The position numbers and the translations under genes are program-made. The notes below the pieces were generated by a model. The model did not search any database. It had not been told where the DNA came from and saw nothing but the letters and a program-made list of their open reading frames with translations. From Rutpela maculata (taxonomy: Eukaryota > Arthropoda > Insecta > Coleoptera > Cerambycidae), in the NCBI GenBank assembly GCA_936432065.2, contig OW386292.2:17018918-17082917 (forward strand): a DNA stretch of 64,000 nucleotides, read 5' to 3'. Every line of letters begins with the position of its first letter. Position 1 is the stretch's first letter. Shown one piece after another: positions 44,961 through 55,046 of this stretch.

Positions 44961-45766
44961 TTGATAACCCATTTCTCGACGCCATACGAGTATAACGTTT
45001 GAGCTTGATTTCATTCCCATTCGATGTGTTAATTACTCCCATTTTCGAGTTGCACTTCAACTGAAACGGGACCATTATTGCCGTAACTCGGCGTGTGTAC
45101 ATCGTTCATCTTGGGTAAAATATCAAAATATCCACTATAAGATAAATTGGATGGAATTTCCATTTATTTTATACAAAATGAATTACCTAATGAAATGTAC
45201 ACAGGCCATCAATCTTTATAAATTTTCAGCGAACTATTTAAATAACCCTCGACAACATCTCTATTCAGAATTTCCGTAAATATATTTTTCATAAATAAAG
45301 CTGGCAGTACGTATTAATCAAATTTTGATTTTAATATCAATTATAATAAACCTGTTGATGAATTACGCCGAAGCTATGTTTGAAAGACTAGAGCCACTAA
45401 AATCCGTTCAAGTTTAAATAAACAACATAAATAATGAATCTAGAATAAATACCTTTATTAGCAAGAAGAAAAATGACTAGTTGACTATTATTAAAGACTC
45501 ACACATGCAATTTTCTCAAGACCTCGCTTTATTTATAATAAATACGATAACGATCATTGAAACAAGCAGTAGAAAAAAAACCTTTGAAGAGTTTCAGTTT
45601 TTTTTTCTTTGGTGCATTTGTTCACACAGACGGTTATTGAAACAACGGATGATGGTGTTCATATTGTGGAATTATTATATTAATGTAGTGTAGATAATAA
45701 CACCTAAAGGTAAAATACCAATGTATAAGTCCGGTGACAATGCAACATAGTATAGCCATTATCGGC
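44961..45766. other. Non-coding stretch
   Basis: No gene or repeat is recognised. Confidence 0.4.
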
Positions 45767-46200
45767 CTAAATCCAATATGGCGGACGTCCCAAGATGGCG
45801 GATCGCCTTTCTCTTCACAACCCCCTTGATATGGGTATCATATGAATGGGTTTGATGAATAAAATACGATAAACTTTGTGACGTCATTCTAAATTCAATA
45901 TGGCGTACGTCCCAAGATGGCGGATCGCCTTTTTCTTCACAACCCCCTTGATATAGGTATCAAATGAAAGGGTTTGACCAGTAAAATACGATAAACTAAG
46001 TGACGTCATTCTAAATTCAATATGGCGGAGTATCTTTTACTTCACAACCCCCTTGATATGGGTATCACATGAAAGGATAAAATACGATAAACTATGTGAC
46101 GTCATTCTAAATCCAATATGGCGGACCCCCTAGGATGGCAAATTATCTTTTTCTTCAAGACTCCCTTGCCATGGGTACCAAATTAAAGGGTTTTGTCTGT
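45767..46200 (+). repeat. Tandem array of 122-bp units, four copies
   Basis: Units start CTAAATYCAATATGGCG at 45767, 45889, 46011 and 46107; the third is shortened by a ~26-bp deletion. Each contains CTTCACAACCCCCTTGATAT, TGGGTATCA and AAATACGATAAACT with TGACGTCATTC. The first two units have CAAGATGGCGGATCGCC. The array ends at a TTTGTCTGTCTGTTTGTCTG tail near 46193-46212. Confidence 0.9.
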
Positions 46201-46234
46201 CTGTTTGTCTGTAAAATAAGTAGACTAAACAATA

Positions 46235-46499
46235 AAAAATAAAATTATATAAAAAAATATTTTTAAGAAAAAGAGCTTTTATTTGAAAAAACTACTAAAA
46301 AGTAAAAATTTTTTTTTAAATTCATACACCTGGAAACCAAAAGCTTTGGGGGCGGTCAATTGAGTAAAGTAACTATGCAATAGCGCTATATGACCGTCCC
46401 CAAAGCTTTTGGTTTCCAGGTGTATGAATTTTAAAAAAATTATTTTTACTTTCTAGTACAGTTTTTTCTTAAAAATATTTTTTTTATATAATTTTATTG
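46235..46499. mobile_element. Palindromic MITE
   Basis: Arms of about 115-125 bp (46235-46355 and 46383-46499): outer AATAAAATTATATAAAAAAA and TTTTTAAGAAAAA, inner CATACACCTGGAAACCAAAA with GCTTTGGGG. The centre is near 46369. Non-coding and nearly symmetrical. Confidence 0.88.
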
Positions 46500-46804
46500 G
46501 TCGAGAACACAGTTGGCAATCCGAGGCCCGTAGGGCTAACGTTTGCAAGTATTCGAGACCAAAATTTGAATTTGAATTTTTTGAAGTACTTATTTTTATA
46601 ACCGGATCCAAAAGTGGAAATTACATAATATTAGGCAATAATGAAATATTGGTAAAACTAGTTTCTCCCACGCAAAAAAACCCTATCAAAAGTTAAAAAT
46701 TACTTGCTAGCATAGTCATTTTAAACGGATATATGATTTCTTTAAGTGAGTTTATTATCAAAGATAACACCATATTATTTTGCCTTTGTTACTATATAGG
46801 GATG

Positions 46805-46972
46805 TACAATCGCTATTGATTTGATGCAGAGCAATCCAGTGTGAGTCTGAATGTCAGTATAAAGGAGAAATAGCAAAGGCTTTAAAACAGAGCCCTGTGG
46901 AACTCCAGCACCCACAAATTGGGCAGATGATGTTCCGTCTTTGGTCTGTATTCTCTGGTACGATTTAAAAAA
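46805..46972 (-). pseudogene. Non-LTR RT fragment (VPQGS block)
   Basis: The minus strand reads EFFKSYQRIQTKDGTSSAQF then VGAGVPQGSVLKPLLFLLYT followed by DIQTH. VPQGSVLxPLLFLLYTxDI is the RT motif B region of Jockey-superfamily elements. The catalytic FADD motif that should follow is missing. Just upstream on this strand lies a SINE-like sequence, so the copy is truncated on both sides. Confidence 0.85.
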
Positions 46973-46974
46973 TT

Positions 46975-47155
46975 CTTGCTGTCCGGAAGGGGGTTACACA
47001 TTTGGGAAAACGCAAACATACCTCCATACCCACCAGCATTGTCAGTGCCGGGACTGGGGTTGGAACCCAGTACGCGATAGACAGTACGTCCAGCATATTC
47101 GCCACACAACACGTCTAGTCGACTGAACTACAGCACAGAAGCGGTAGTTTTAGAA
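46975..47155 (-). mobile_element. tRNA-like SINE fragment
   Basis: On the minus strand GTAGTTCAGTCGACTAGACG (box-A-like) is followed by ACTGGGTTCCAACCCCAGTC (box-B-like, GGTTCCAACCC). The spacing is longer than in a true tRNA. A body with GGTATGGAGGTATGTTTGCG follows. It is distinct from the SINE family at 826 and 4157. Confidence 0.55.
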
Positions 47156-48327
47156 CAATATAAAAGAATGAGGCTAATATTTAAGCAAATAGTCTTTGAT
47201 GCACGGCTATATTACACCCGTTTCTCCTCTCTCTGTTTCGAGAAGCGTCATGTGATGTGTTTCCATAATGAGACAAATGAACAATTGACCGTTTAGCGAA
47301 CTACTGATCACAAAAGGATTACTTTGCTACAGTACCCAAACGCTCAAAAGTGGACAAAAGTGATCACTTGAATGCCACACTCCGACTACTGATCACAAAG
47401 GGATCATATTACCCAAGCAAATAGCAGATCTTCAGCCGCTCTGTTAAAGTTCCGACTTTTAAGACACCTAACCACGGCCTTATTTAAAAAAAAAAAAACT
47501 ACTAGCCATAGTTTTTGATGTATCCTTATTTTGTGATAAATATGCTCAACCTTAAGAGTCTAAACTAGAATGTTTTTCTCTATATAACCCTCAAAGAGCC
47601 TGTAATTATTGTATATTGGACTGTAAGTATATTTATGTATTACAAATTATAATAATAGGTAAAGATTTGCTCTCCCGGACTTGATTGTTCTATTACCCCA
47701 CAAACTATCGTCTTGACCCCTGTATTCTGTCCCGCATTCAGTTTATCTAAATTTACGAATTGGTGAGCTTTTCAACGCCACCAACTAAGGTGTAACAGTA
47801 ACCATAAATTCCCTGTACCCCGTTTACGTGACAGCCGCTATCTTAACGGTTATGGCAGAAAACCCCAATAAAAGTAACACAAAAAGACGTATCGGTCTAT
47901 CAAATTCAAAGTGGCAATTAGTGGATAAATTTCTCGATAACAGGCTACCATTCAAATACTTAAAAAACAGATCTCTGCTGCCTAAATTACAAAGTAGCCA
48001 AGATAAAGTCTTCAAAGAGACCATCAGATTTTAATTGGGCTATAATTTAGATTCATTATGCATACATTGGTATAAAGGAAAAACGAGCATATGTCAAATT
48101 TCCTACGGGTCTCATATGATTATTGATTTTGTAAATCTAGGAAGGATCGTTTATCAAAATGCTTTTAAATCAGAATTGTGATAGTTCAGCTGGAGTTAAA
48201 GGTGAATCAAACAATTTTCCTTAAAAAATTGTGGAAGGGCGATTTTATTCTTAAAATTTGTTTTTGGCGTTTCAAAAAATAAGGAAAAATTGTAGTCTTT
48301 ACAAACGTTTTGTGGTCCATGGTCTAG
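47156..48327. other. Non-coding stretch
   Basis: Repeated words such as ACTGATCACAAAGGGAT occur near 47306 and 47388. A 68-codon open frame at 47828-48034 is not recognisable and has no supporting context. Confidence 0.4.
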
Positions 48328-49190
48328 TTTTTCTTTAAAATGCTAAGAATCCTATCATGTAATTCAATACTTCGTCAGTATTAGCTAGAAGAGTAGTTGT
48401 TTTGATTGGTTCTCCAATAATGAGTGTTTTAAAGTATTTACCTAACAAGTATATTAGCGTGCCCAGATTAGGGCAACAATATACAGAAAGTAGGTATTTT
48501 CATAATAAATAAAAAAGTGTGTAAGTTGTGATTTGCATAATACCTAAATAATATTCTCTAATCATGATAAAAGCAAATAAATAAAAATAATAAATGGTAA
48601 AAAATATATGAAGATAATTTCCGAAAGTCGACATTTCCAATTCATGTTAGTAGGGCCCTTTTCTTTAAAGTTAATTTTTAAAATATTTGTCCCATGAATT
48701 TTAAAATTGACCACTATGTCTTCGAGGAATTCCTACAAAGATTCTTGAGAACTCCTCATTATAAGTTTTAAATAGAGCATCTCGAACATTTAATTGAATC
48801 TAATTGGGATCACTTCCTTTCAGCTTGTGTATCGCTTTACTTTGTTTTAAATTATTAAGAAGTGTGTTATTCATTATGCAAGAAAACTATGGCAGAAACT
48901 TTACAGCTCTTCTTTTCTGTCTTATTTGTAGCTGCATATTATTATTCCTAGCATTTTAAAGAAAACAAATGTTGAAAATGCTTAAATTATTTATTTAAAT
49001 TCACACTTTTTTATCTATATCTATTTTCTGTATATTGGTACCTTAATCTGGTCACGCTACTATACTACTTAGGAAAACACTTTAAAACAATCATTATTAG
49101 AGAACCAAACAAAACAACTACTCTTCTAGCTAATACTGACGAAGTATTGAATTACATGATAGGATTCCTAGCATTTTAAGGCAAAAAAAT
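48328..49190. mobile_element. Fold-back element
   Basis: Arms of about 165 bp (48328-48500 and 49025-49190) share ATCCTATCATGTAATTCAAT, TACTTCGTCAGTATTAGCTA, GAAGAGTAGTTGTTTTG and TCTCTAATAATGA-type blocks. A block starting CCTAGCATTTTAA is directly repeated at 48949 and 49169. Non-coding. Confidence 0.85.
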
Positions 49191-50256
49191 ATATTGAAAA
49201 TACTTAAATCATTTATTGAAATTCAGTCATTCACAACAATTATTATTGAATGAATAACTGATTTTTTATTTTTTAGGTGGATTTGATGAATTTGTAATGA
49301 TTGTAGATAAGGTTTTGTACGATACATGTAGGATAAACATTATTATCCCCCTTGTATCGTGAATAACCTATAGTGGTTTGTTTTTATAATATAAAAAATA
49401 CCGGCCATAGCTTCCACATTACAAAGCATCGAGCACCATAAAAGGCCACACAGTTCCGGCATCATTAATAGCTTGTAAATAAAATAGTTTCCACATTTTT
49501 TTCACCCGTAACAATACCTTGAACCAAGAACCGAGAGAGTGAAGTCATAGAACGTAAAAGTTCAATGTTACCTCTTATTAATACGACAGGTATACAATTA
49601 TTATCATCAACATAACGCAACATAACATAAACATTGTTATTGTTAGTGATATTGTACCGTAACTGATAAATATTACGAGTTGTGACTCATTAAATGTCAG
49701 AGAAATAACGACGATTCCTAATAAAACAGGAAAAGTATCGAAGGATACTTGTAAAGAATGTCATGATGGGTAACGTATGCAGCGTGGATTAGTTAAGAGG
49801 ATTTGGCTCGACTGGGATTAATGACTTACACATAATTTGGTAAACTAACTAATTAAAATGCATGCGAGCTCAAAACTTGATAATCGCAGTTGAGACTTTG
49901 TGATTTGGGGGTAGTTATGGCGTTTATTAAATAAAGGAAAGTCTTGTGCTTGTAGTGTTAATGCATGAACCAATTCATACCTTCTCAGTATAAAATCCAA
50001 AGCAGGGTAAAAAATTGAAGAACTTTTAAATAGATCTCTGATTTATTATAATATTTAAAAAGAAATATTAAAATTAAATTGAAGCCTAATTTTCTTACGT
50101 TACAATCTAATTTTTCTCAGCTTGAGTACTTTCTTCTCGGTATTGACGACTGGTATATTTCAGCTCTCTTCAGCATACAGTGGAGCCGATTTAAGACAGT
50201 TCGAGGGTTAATACGTACTGTAGTTGCAGTTGCTAATCCTAATTTATGCTAAATGA
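49191..50256. other. Non-coding stretch
   Basis: No gene or repeat is recognised up to the target duplication AATGA (50252-50256) of the copia element. Confidence 0.4.
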
Positions 50257-50449
50257 TGTTGGAATGGACAATTTAATATGGAGATATTTGAGTTGGCTAT
50301 GTAATAATAATTAATTATGATTAATGTTGTCAATAAACAAGTGTGTAGTTGTTTTGGAATAAAAATAGTTTGATCTTAATAAAACTTTGCTGTAAACATT
50401 CTCTGGCTATTTGCGTTTCGTCATCATCAGAATTCTGCTAAAGTTAACA
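50257..50449 (+). repeat. Copia 5' LTR
   Basis: 193 bp, starting TGTTGGAATGG and ending AAAGTTAACA. It should contain the promoter and transcript start. The only difference from the 3' LTR is GGAATAAAA here against GGGATAAAA there. Confidence 0.96.
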
Positions 50450-50463
50450 GGTTATGGGCCCAG
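50450..50463 (+). promoter_or_regulatory. Primer-binding site for tRNA-iMet half
   Basis: GGTTATGGGCCCAG lies directly after the LTR and is complementary to the anticodon-arm region of insect initiator Met tRNA, the half-tRNA primer known for Drosophila copia. The gag start codon (50454) lies inside it. Confidence 0.85.
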
Positions 50464-51311
50464 AAGAAGAGAAGTGGAAAATTCCGTTGTTCGATGGAAG
50501 TAATTTTAACAATTGGAAATTTGGAATTGAAACTCTTTTGGATGAACATGATTTACTAGGGTTTGTGCGCAGTCGGTACACGGAAATGATTAGTGTACCT
50601 GATGAAGAAACAAGAATAGCACAAACAGAACGTGAAAAGAAAGTAGAAGTCTTGAAGAAGAAAGACAAAAGATGTAAATCAAGAATCGTACAGTGCATAG
50701 CAGATAGCCACTTGGAATATGTGAAAGATAAAGAAACTGCCTATGATATTTGGGAAGTGCTGAAAAGTACATTCGAGAGAAGAGGAATTGCAAGTCAATT
50801 ACTAATTCGGAAAACGCTATTGACAATGAAATTTAACCAGTCCGAGGAAACAATGGAATCTCATTTTCTGAAATTTGACAAATTAGTTCGAGATTTACGA
50901 TCGACTGGCGCAACATTGGAAGAAACAGATGTAGTGTGCCATTTATTGTTAACGATGCCATCTGAATATGAAGTTGTAGTAACTGCACTTGAAACGTTGT
51001 TAGCGGAAAATTTGACACTTAGTTTTGTCAAAAATCATCTGCTCGATGAAGAATCGAAGAGATTAGGAATCACGAAGTCAAAGAAAGAAATACAATCATT
51101 ACAGTCATCGACGGCGTTTGTGGCTCCTGTAAGGTACGAGGGACAAAAGAAAAATTTGCCGAAAAATTCAAGATATGAGAAAAACACAAGTAAAGACATA
51201 TTTCCGTATACATGTTATAACTGTGGGATCATTGGACATCGACGAGCGGATTGTAGAAAACCGTCAAAGTGGAAAAAGGATTTTGATACAAAGCGAGCTA
51301 ATTGCTGCTGA
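50454..51311 (+). CDS. gag: Copia Gag, frame ends early in pol
   Basis: 285 codons from the ATG inside the primer site. The N-terminal WKIPLFDGSNFNNWKFGIET, ASQLLIRKTLLTMKF and EETDVVCHLLLTMPSEYE are typical of the copia-type gag polyprotein (UBN2/Retrotran_gag-like). A CCHC zinc knuckle CYNCGIIGHRRADC lies at residues 254-267, for binding the RNA genome. In intact copia elements gag and pol share one frame. Here a frameshift after about 51250 ends the protein at CC*, and protease continues in another frame. Gag itself looks intact. Confidence 0.9.
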   Translation: MGPEEEKWKIPLFDGSNFNNWKFGIETLLDEHDLLGFVRSRYTEMISVPDEETRIAQTEREKKVEVLKKKDKRCKSRIVQCIADSHLEYVKDKETAYDIWEVLKSTFERRGIASQLLIRKTLLTMKFNQSEETMESHFLKFDKLVRDLRSTGATLEETDVVCHLLLTMPSEYEVVVTALETLLAENLTLSFVKNHLLDEESKRLGITKSKKEIQSLQSSTAFVAPVRYEGQKKNLPKNSRYEKNTSKDIFPYTCYNCGIIGHRRADCRKPSKWKKDFDTKRANCC

Positions 51312-52092
51312 TGTTCAAGCAGATGACGAATCAGAATACTGTTTTCCAGCAGTTATAGGAAGTGAGACAGGTCACATAAACTGGTATTTGGATTCTGGAA
51401 CTTCAGAACACTTAGTGAGCGATGCCAGATTCCTAAAAAACATAAAGACATTAGAAACAACTGTCAAAATTAAAATTGCAAAGACAGGTGAGCTTTTAAT
51501 CGCAAAAAAGGCAGGTGGAATACATGTGAATACCGTTGTGAATGGTAGCAAAAATAAGATAATAATCAAAGATGTGCTTTTGGTACCTGACTTAGACTTT
51601 AATTTATTGTCGGTTCGTAAACTGGATTTGAATGGTTTTACAATTATGTTTAAAGATGGGAAGGGCACAATTCTGAAAAATAATAAAGTTGTTGCAGTTG
51701 CGTATTTAAGACACAAGCTTTATGGAATTTCGTTTTCAAGTGAAACTGAAATAGCAAATCTTTGCAAAATTGACAACAGTGCAGATATTTGACATAAACG
51801 TTTAGGGCATACAAGTGAAGGAAGTCTTATGAAAATACAGAATAGAGTTGACGGCATTAAGATTGATACGAAGAAGGAAATTACGCAGATTTGTTCATAC
51901 TGCGTGGAAGGAAAGCAAACAAGAAGTGTGGATGACAAAGTAAAAAATATTATCTCGGAAGACTTGAATGAAGGCGGAGTAGTGAACGTTGACGAAGTCA
52001 AACTTTCCCCTTCAACTGAAGTGCGAGACATTGTAGCACACGTAAAGAGAATAGGCCAAAATACTTGGAGGAATGCAATGTCTTGGCACTGA
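51175..52092 (+). pseudogene. pol: Copia pol N-terminus: protease and pre-integrase block
   Basis: In the frame overlapping the end of gag, WYLDSGTSEHLVSD (residues 70-83 from 51175) is the aspartic protease active site. VLLVPDLDFNLLSVRKLDLN follows, as in the copia protease/linker. A TGA at 51790 replaces what is usually Trp just before HKRLGHTSEG; with ICSYCVEGKQTRSV this is the HHCC GAG-pre-integrase zinc block. The integrase core that should follow is deleted: the frame runs into acidic linker-like sequence and stops at 52092. Confidence 0.9.
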
Positions 52093-52440
52093 ATGCAGAA
52101 ACCTTTCTTGAAGATGTACCAGAGAATTTTAATAATATAAAAGAAAGAGGAGATAAAGAAGATTGGTATAAAGAAAGGAAGGCATTTGATAGTAAGTGGT
52201 TTTTCAAGTTTTTCAAAATCAAGAGAAACGGAGATGGAAATATTCTAACGATTCAAGACAAGATTGGTGGTTAAAGGTTACTTGAAGTATTGTTGCACTA
52301 TCTTCGACTAAGGTGGTGTATGTGGCACTGGCTAGTGCAGCAACAGAGCTTATTTGATTTAAGAACCTAAGTGATCTTGGAATTAAATGTATTATGTTTA
52401 GTTTTTCTTTTATATGTGATAACAATTTTAAATGTATGAT
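52065..52440 (+). pseudogene. pol: Copia RT linker and RNase H end fragments
   Basis: DWYKERKAFDSKWFFKFFKI then KRNGDGNI corresponds to the start of the copia RT domain (W..AxxxE...KWVFKIKR). After a gap, VALSST then VYVALASAATELI and FKNLSDLGIK correspond to the C-terminal RNase H (SSTEAEYxAL...EAIWL). The RT catalytic core and most of RNase H are missing, so deletions lie on both sides of the RT start. Confidence 0.85.
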
Positions 52441-52447
52441 ATCAAAT

Positions 52448-52457
52448 TGAGGCGGAG
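52448..52457 (+). promoter_or_regulatory. Polypurine tract
   Basis: TGAGGCGGAG lies immediately upstream of the 3' LTR, the expected plus-strand priming site. Confidence 0.8.
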
Positions 52458-52650
52458 TGTTGGAATGGACAATTTAATATGGAGATATTTGAGTTGGCTA
52501 TGTAATAATAATTAATTATGATTAATGTTGTCAATAAACAAGTGTGTAGTTGTTTTGGGATAAAAATAGTTTGATCTTAATAAAACTTTGCTGTAAACAT
52601 TCTCTGGCTATTTGCGTTTCGTCATCATCAGAATTCTGCTAAAGTTAACA
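52458..52650 (+). repeat. Copia 3' LTR
   Basis: 193 bp, one base different from the 5' LTR. Followed by AATGA, the right copy of the target duplication (52651-52655). Confidence 0.96.
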
Positions 52651-52655
52651 AATGA

Positions 52656-53032
52656 CACGTCCACGAAATCGACCGAGTTCTATTACAAAAATTTCTATAC
52701 CAGGCTCTCTTAACATAACCACATTCTTGCACAGTTTGTTACGACATGTGTATTGCAAGTTAAAAAGTTGTAACATTTCTGTTTATATGTAAAATAGATT
52801 AAAATTGTGAAAGGCTTTTGCATATTTATTATCATTAATGAATTCATTTTAATGAATAATTTAAGAACATTTAAGACTAATAATAGGTAATTAACATTAA
52901 GCTATTTGATTGTTTTAAATTCATGTCACGTAAGAGGTGATGAGATATAAATATTTAAATAATAGGAGCAAGTGGAGGAGGGAGATGCTTGGCAGTGGCA
53001 AATTCACAGAAGCGTATAAAGCATACGTAAAA
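52656..53032. other. Non-coding stretch
   Basis: No feature is seen between the copia element and the palindromic MITE. Confidence 0.4.
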
Positions 53033-53247
53033 GGGTCTGCAGGCGATCCAACCAACCGACCTTCTCGGTACACTTTGAAAATTGTCATGTGAACTTGTAA
53101 AAGTGAGCTAGTCTGCTAGAGCCAACATTGTCGGTACGCTTTGAAGACGCTGGAATTCCAGCAGACCAGCTCACTTTTACGAGTTGTCATGACAATTTTC
53201 AAAGTGTACCGAGAAGGTTGGTTGGTGGCTGGGTCGTCTATAGACCC
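53033..53247. mobile_element. Palindromic MITE, family B copy 2
   Basis: Arms of about 100 bp: GGGTCT at both tips, CCAACCAACC, ACCTTCTCGGTACACTTTGA and AAATTGTCATG, then AAAAGTGAGCT.GTCTGCT. A ~40-bp centre carries CCAACATTGTCGGTACG. It matches 1390-1545 of copy 1 but keeps both arms. Non-coding. Confidence 0.88.
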
Positions 53248-55046
53248 CTCAAAGCAGCTCTGCTCTGATAATATCATTTCTGCCTGTGTCCTGTATGCCT
53301 CTGGTACTCATATTTTTAATAACCTAATATAATGCGATTACTTTTACAAAAAATATGCCTCTGAACTAGCTTCCACAAATACCAAAACCTCAAATAACTA
53401 TCACTCGCCGCGCTTTTCGTCAACCAAGTTGGCATCATCAGGAGATGATTAGATTAGTTTTTTTTTGCAAACAAGGAAAAATGTATATTAAATTTGGATA
53501 ATAATTGTAACAATAATAAGTCATTGTTTACTTTTACCATTTTCGTCAAAATGAGAAATTTTCATTGGAACAATTTGATTTTATTTTTAAACAAAATGAA
53601 CCCTACTTATACTATATACTGTACTATAATACATACTGTTTATTCACTATAACTATTACGGCTATTCTCGACATCAGAGTTATAGCTGATGGTATCAGAC
53701 CCACTTTCAGCGTTTTTTCTGTTAGGTGCTATTTCAGATGATAATAATAGAAGAGCCAAAACAAGTTATTTTCCCTCTTGTTGGTAAAAAGTTCAGTAAC
53801 TCTCTTCAGATGCACTTGGTACCTTAATAATATATTACGTAATGAGCGATGTAAGAAGCATATTACGCACGAATGGAAAAGTTACGCACGATGCCGCGTA
53901 GCGGCGAGTGCGTATTTCCATCAGTGCGTAATTGCCTTACAACTCGAATTATGTACTATACTTTACCTACGATCATATTTATTTAGTTATTTAGTAAAAT
54001 CTGGATTTAGTTTACTAGTCAACAATATTATTCAACAAATATTATGTCAGTTTTGACAGCATATAACAAATCAAATCTGCATAACTCACATGGTAAGAAT
54101 GGGACACATCCCGGGGTTGTTTAATCTCAGCTACATACAAGGGTTTAGAGAAATCCATAATTTGTTTTGACTGTTATTTATTTCGTTCCTAGTGGAGAAT
54201 GGCGGTGAAAAGTCCTATATATACAAAAAGTCCGACATGTCTTAACGATTTAAGATCTTATGAAAATTTCTGTGCAAAGTAAATTAGAAGACGTAAAAGG
54301 CCTTCTATCTAATATGCTCCAGTTTGTCTAATTCTTTCTTTTTGTCTTGACATGCTCTTACAACAAAGGAGCTTGCTACTACTACCACTCAAATTCTCGC
54401 TTTCCGTTGTTGGGAATTTTCACTTTGGCTTGTACTGGTTTGGCACTCATTAATTTTTTCACATTCGCTTGACTGATTTTTACAGGTTTCCCAGTGGTTT
54501 TTAAGCATGTCGACAAGCCCCTGAATTTCCTTCAATACGTTTTTTACATATCACACGGAAACCAACATATTAAAAATCCCCTCTTCTTTGCATATAGATT
54601 TCAGGATGTTTTGTTTATTATAATAATTATATTCATACACTCATGAATATTTGATCGAAAAAAGCACCTGTGGGGCTCCACGCTCTCTAATTTATGCCCT
54701 TAATTATATACCTTTTACGTGATTAATATTAAAATATCCTGCAATAAATAAAACAACAGAAGTCGCCCATGTTGTTATTATTATTTCCAGTTGAGAGCTG
54801 CGCATACGTCGGTATTTCCGGTGCATTATATCCTTCTATATTTCATTGTTCCACAACAGCCATAATGGCCGTATTTATGGTCAAAACTATTTAGATAATT
54901 TAATTTACCGCATGGTCTCATACGAACCCAGTAGTTTCAGAGATAACAATCTTTTATATATAGGAGGTAATGCACTTTGAGGATTTATCGAGTTTTTATT
55001 TCATGTCTGCTCATAGGGGAACCAAAGGAATATACAGGTTGCACTA
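53248..55046. other. Non-coding stretch
   Basis: No gene or boundary is recognised. A local imperfect palindrome near 53870-53930 (TTACGCACGA...GTGCGTATT) surrounds a GC-rich GCCGCGTAGCGGC. CGTCAACCAAGTTGGCATCA near 53419 resembles a fragment of a repeat end. Confidence 0.35.

Larger units (their letters stand above)
50257..52650 (+). mobile_element. Internally deleted copia-type LTR retrotransposon
   Basis: Two 193-bp LTRs (50257-50449 and 52458-52650), TGTTGG...TTAACA, differ at one base. AATGA flanks both sides as a 5-bp target duplication. The primer site, gag, protease, a GAG-pre-integrase zinc block and the end of RNase H are present. The integrase core and almost all of the RT are gone. 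LTR identity marks a recent insertion, so this defective copy was probably mobilised with another element's proteins. Confidence 0.97.

Noticed and set aside
47828..48034. 68-codon frame as a possible small gene.
   Set aside because: No recognisable motif, a similar-sized frame on the other strand, and no promoter or splice context.
51372..52031. Minus-strand frames of 103-114 codons within the copia element.
   Set aside because: Shadows of the protease and pre-integrase frames.
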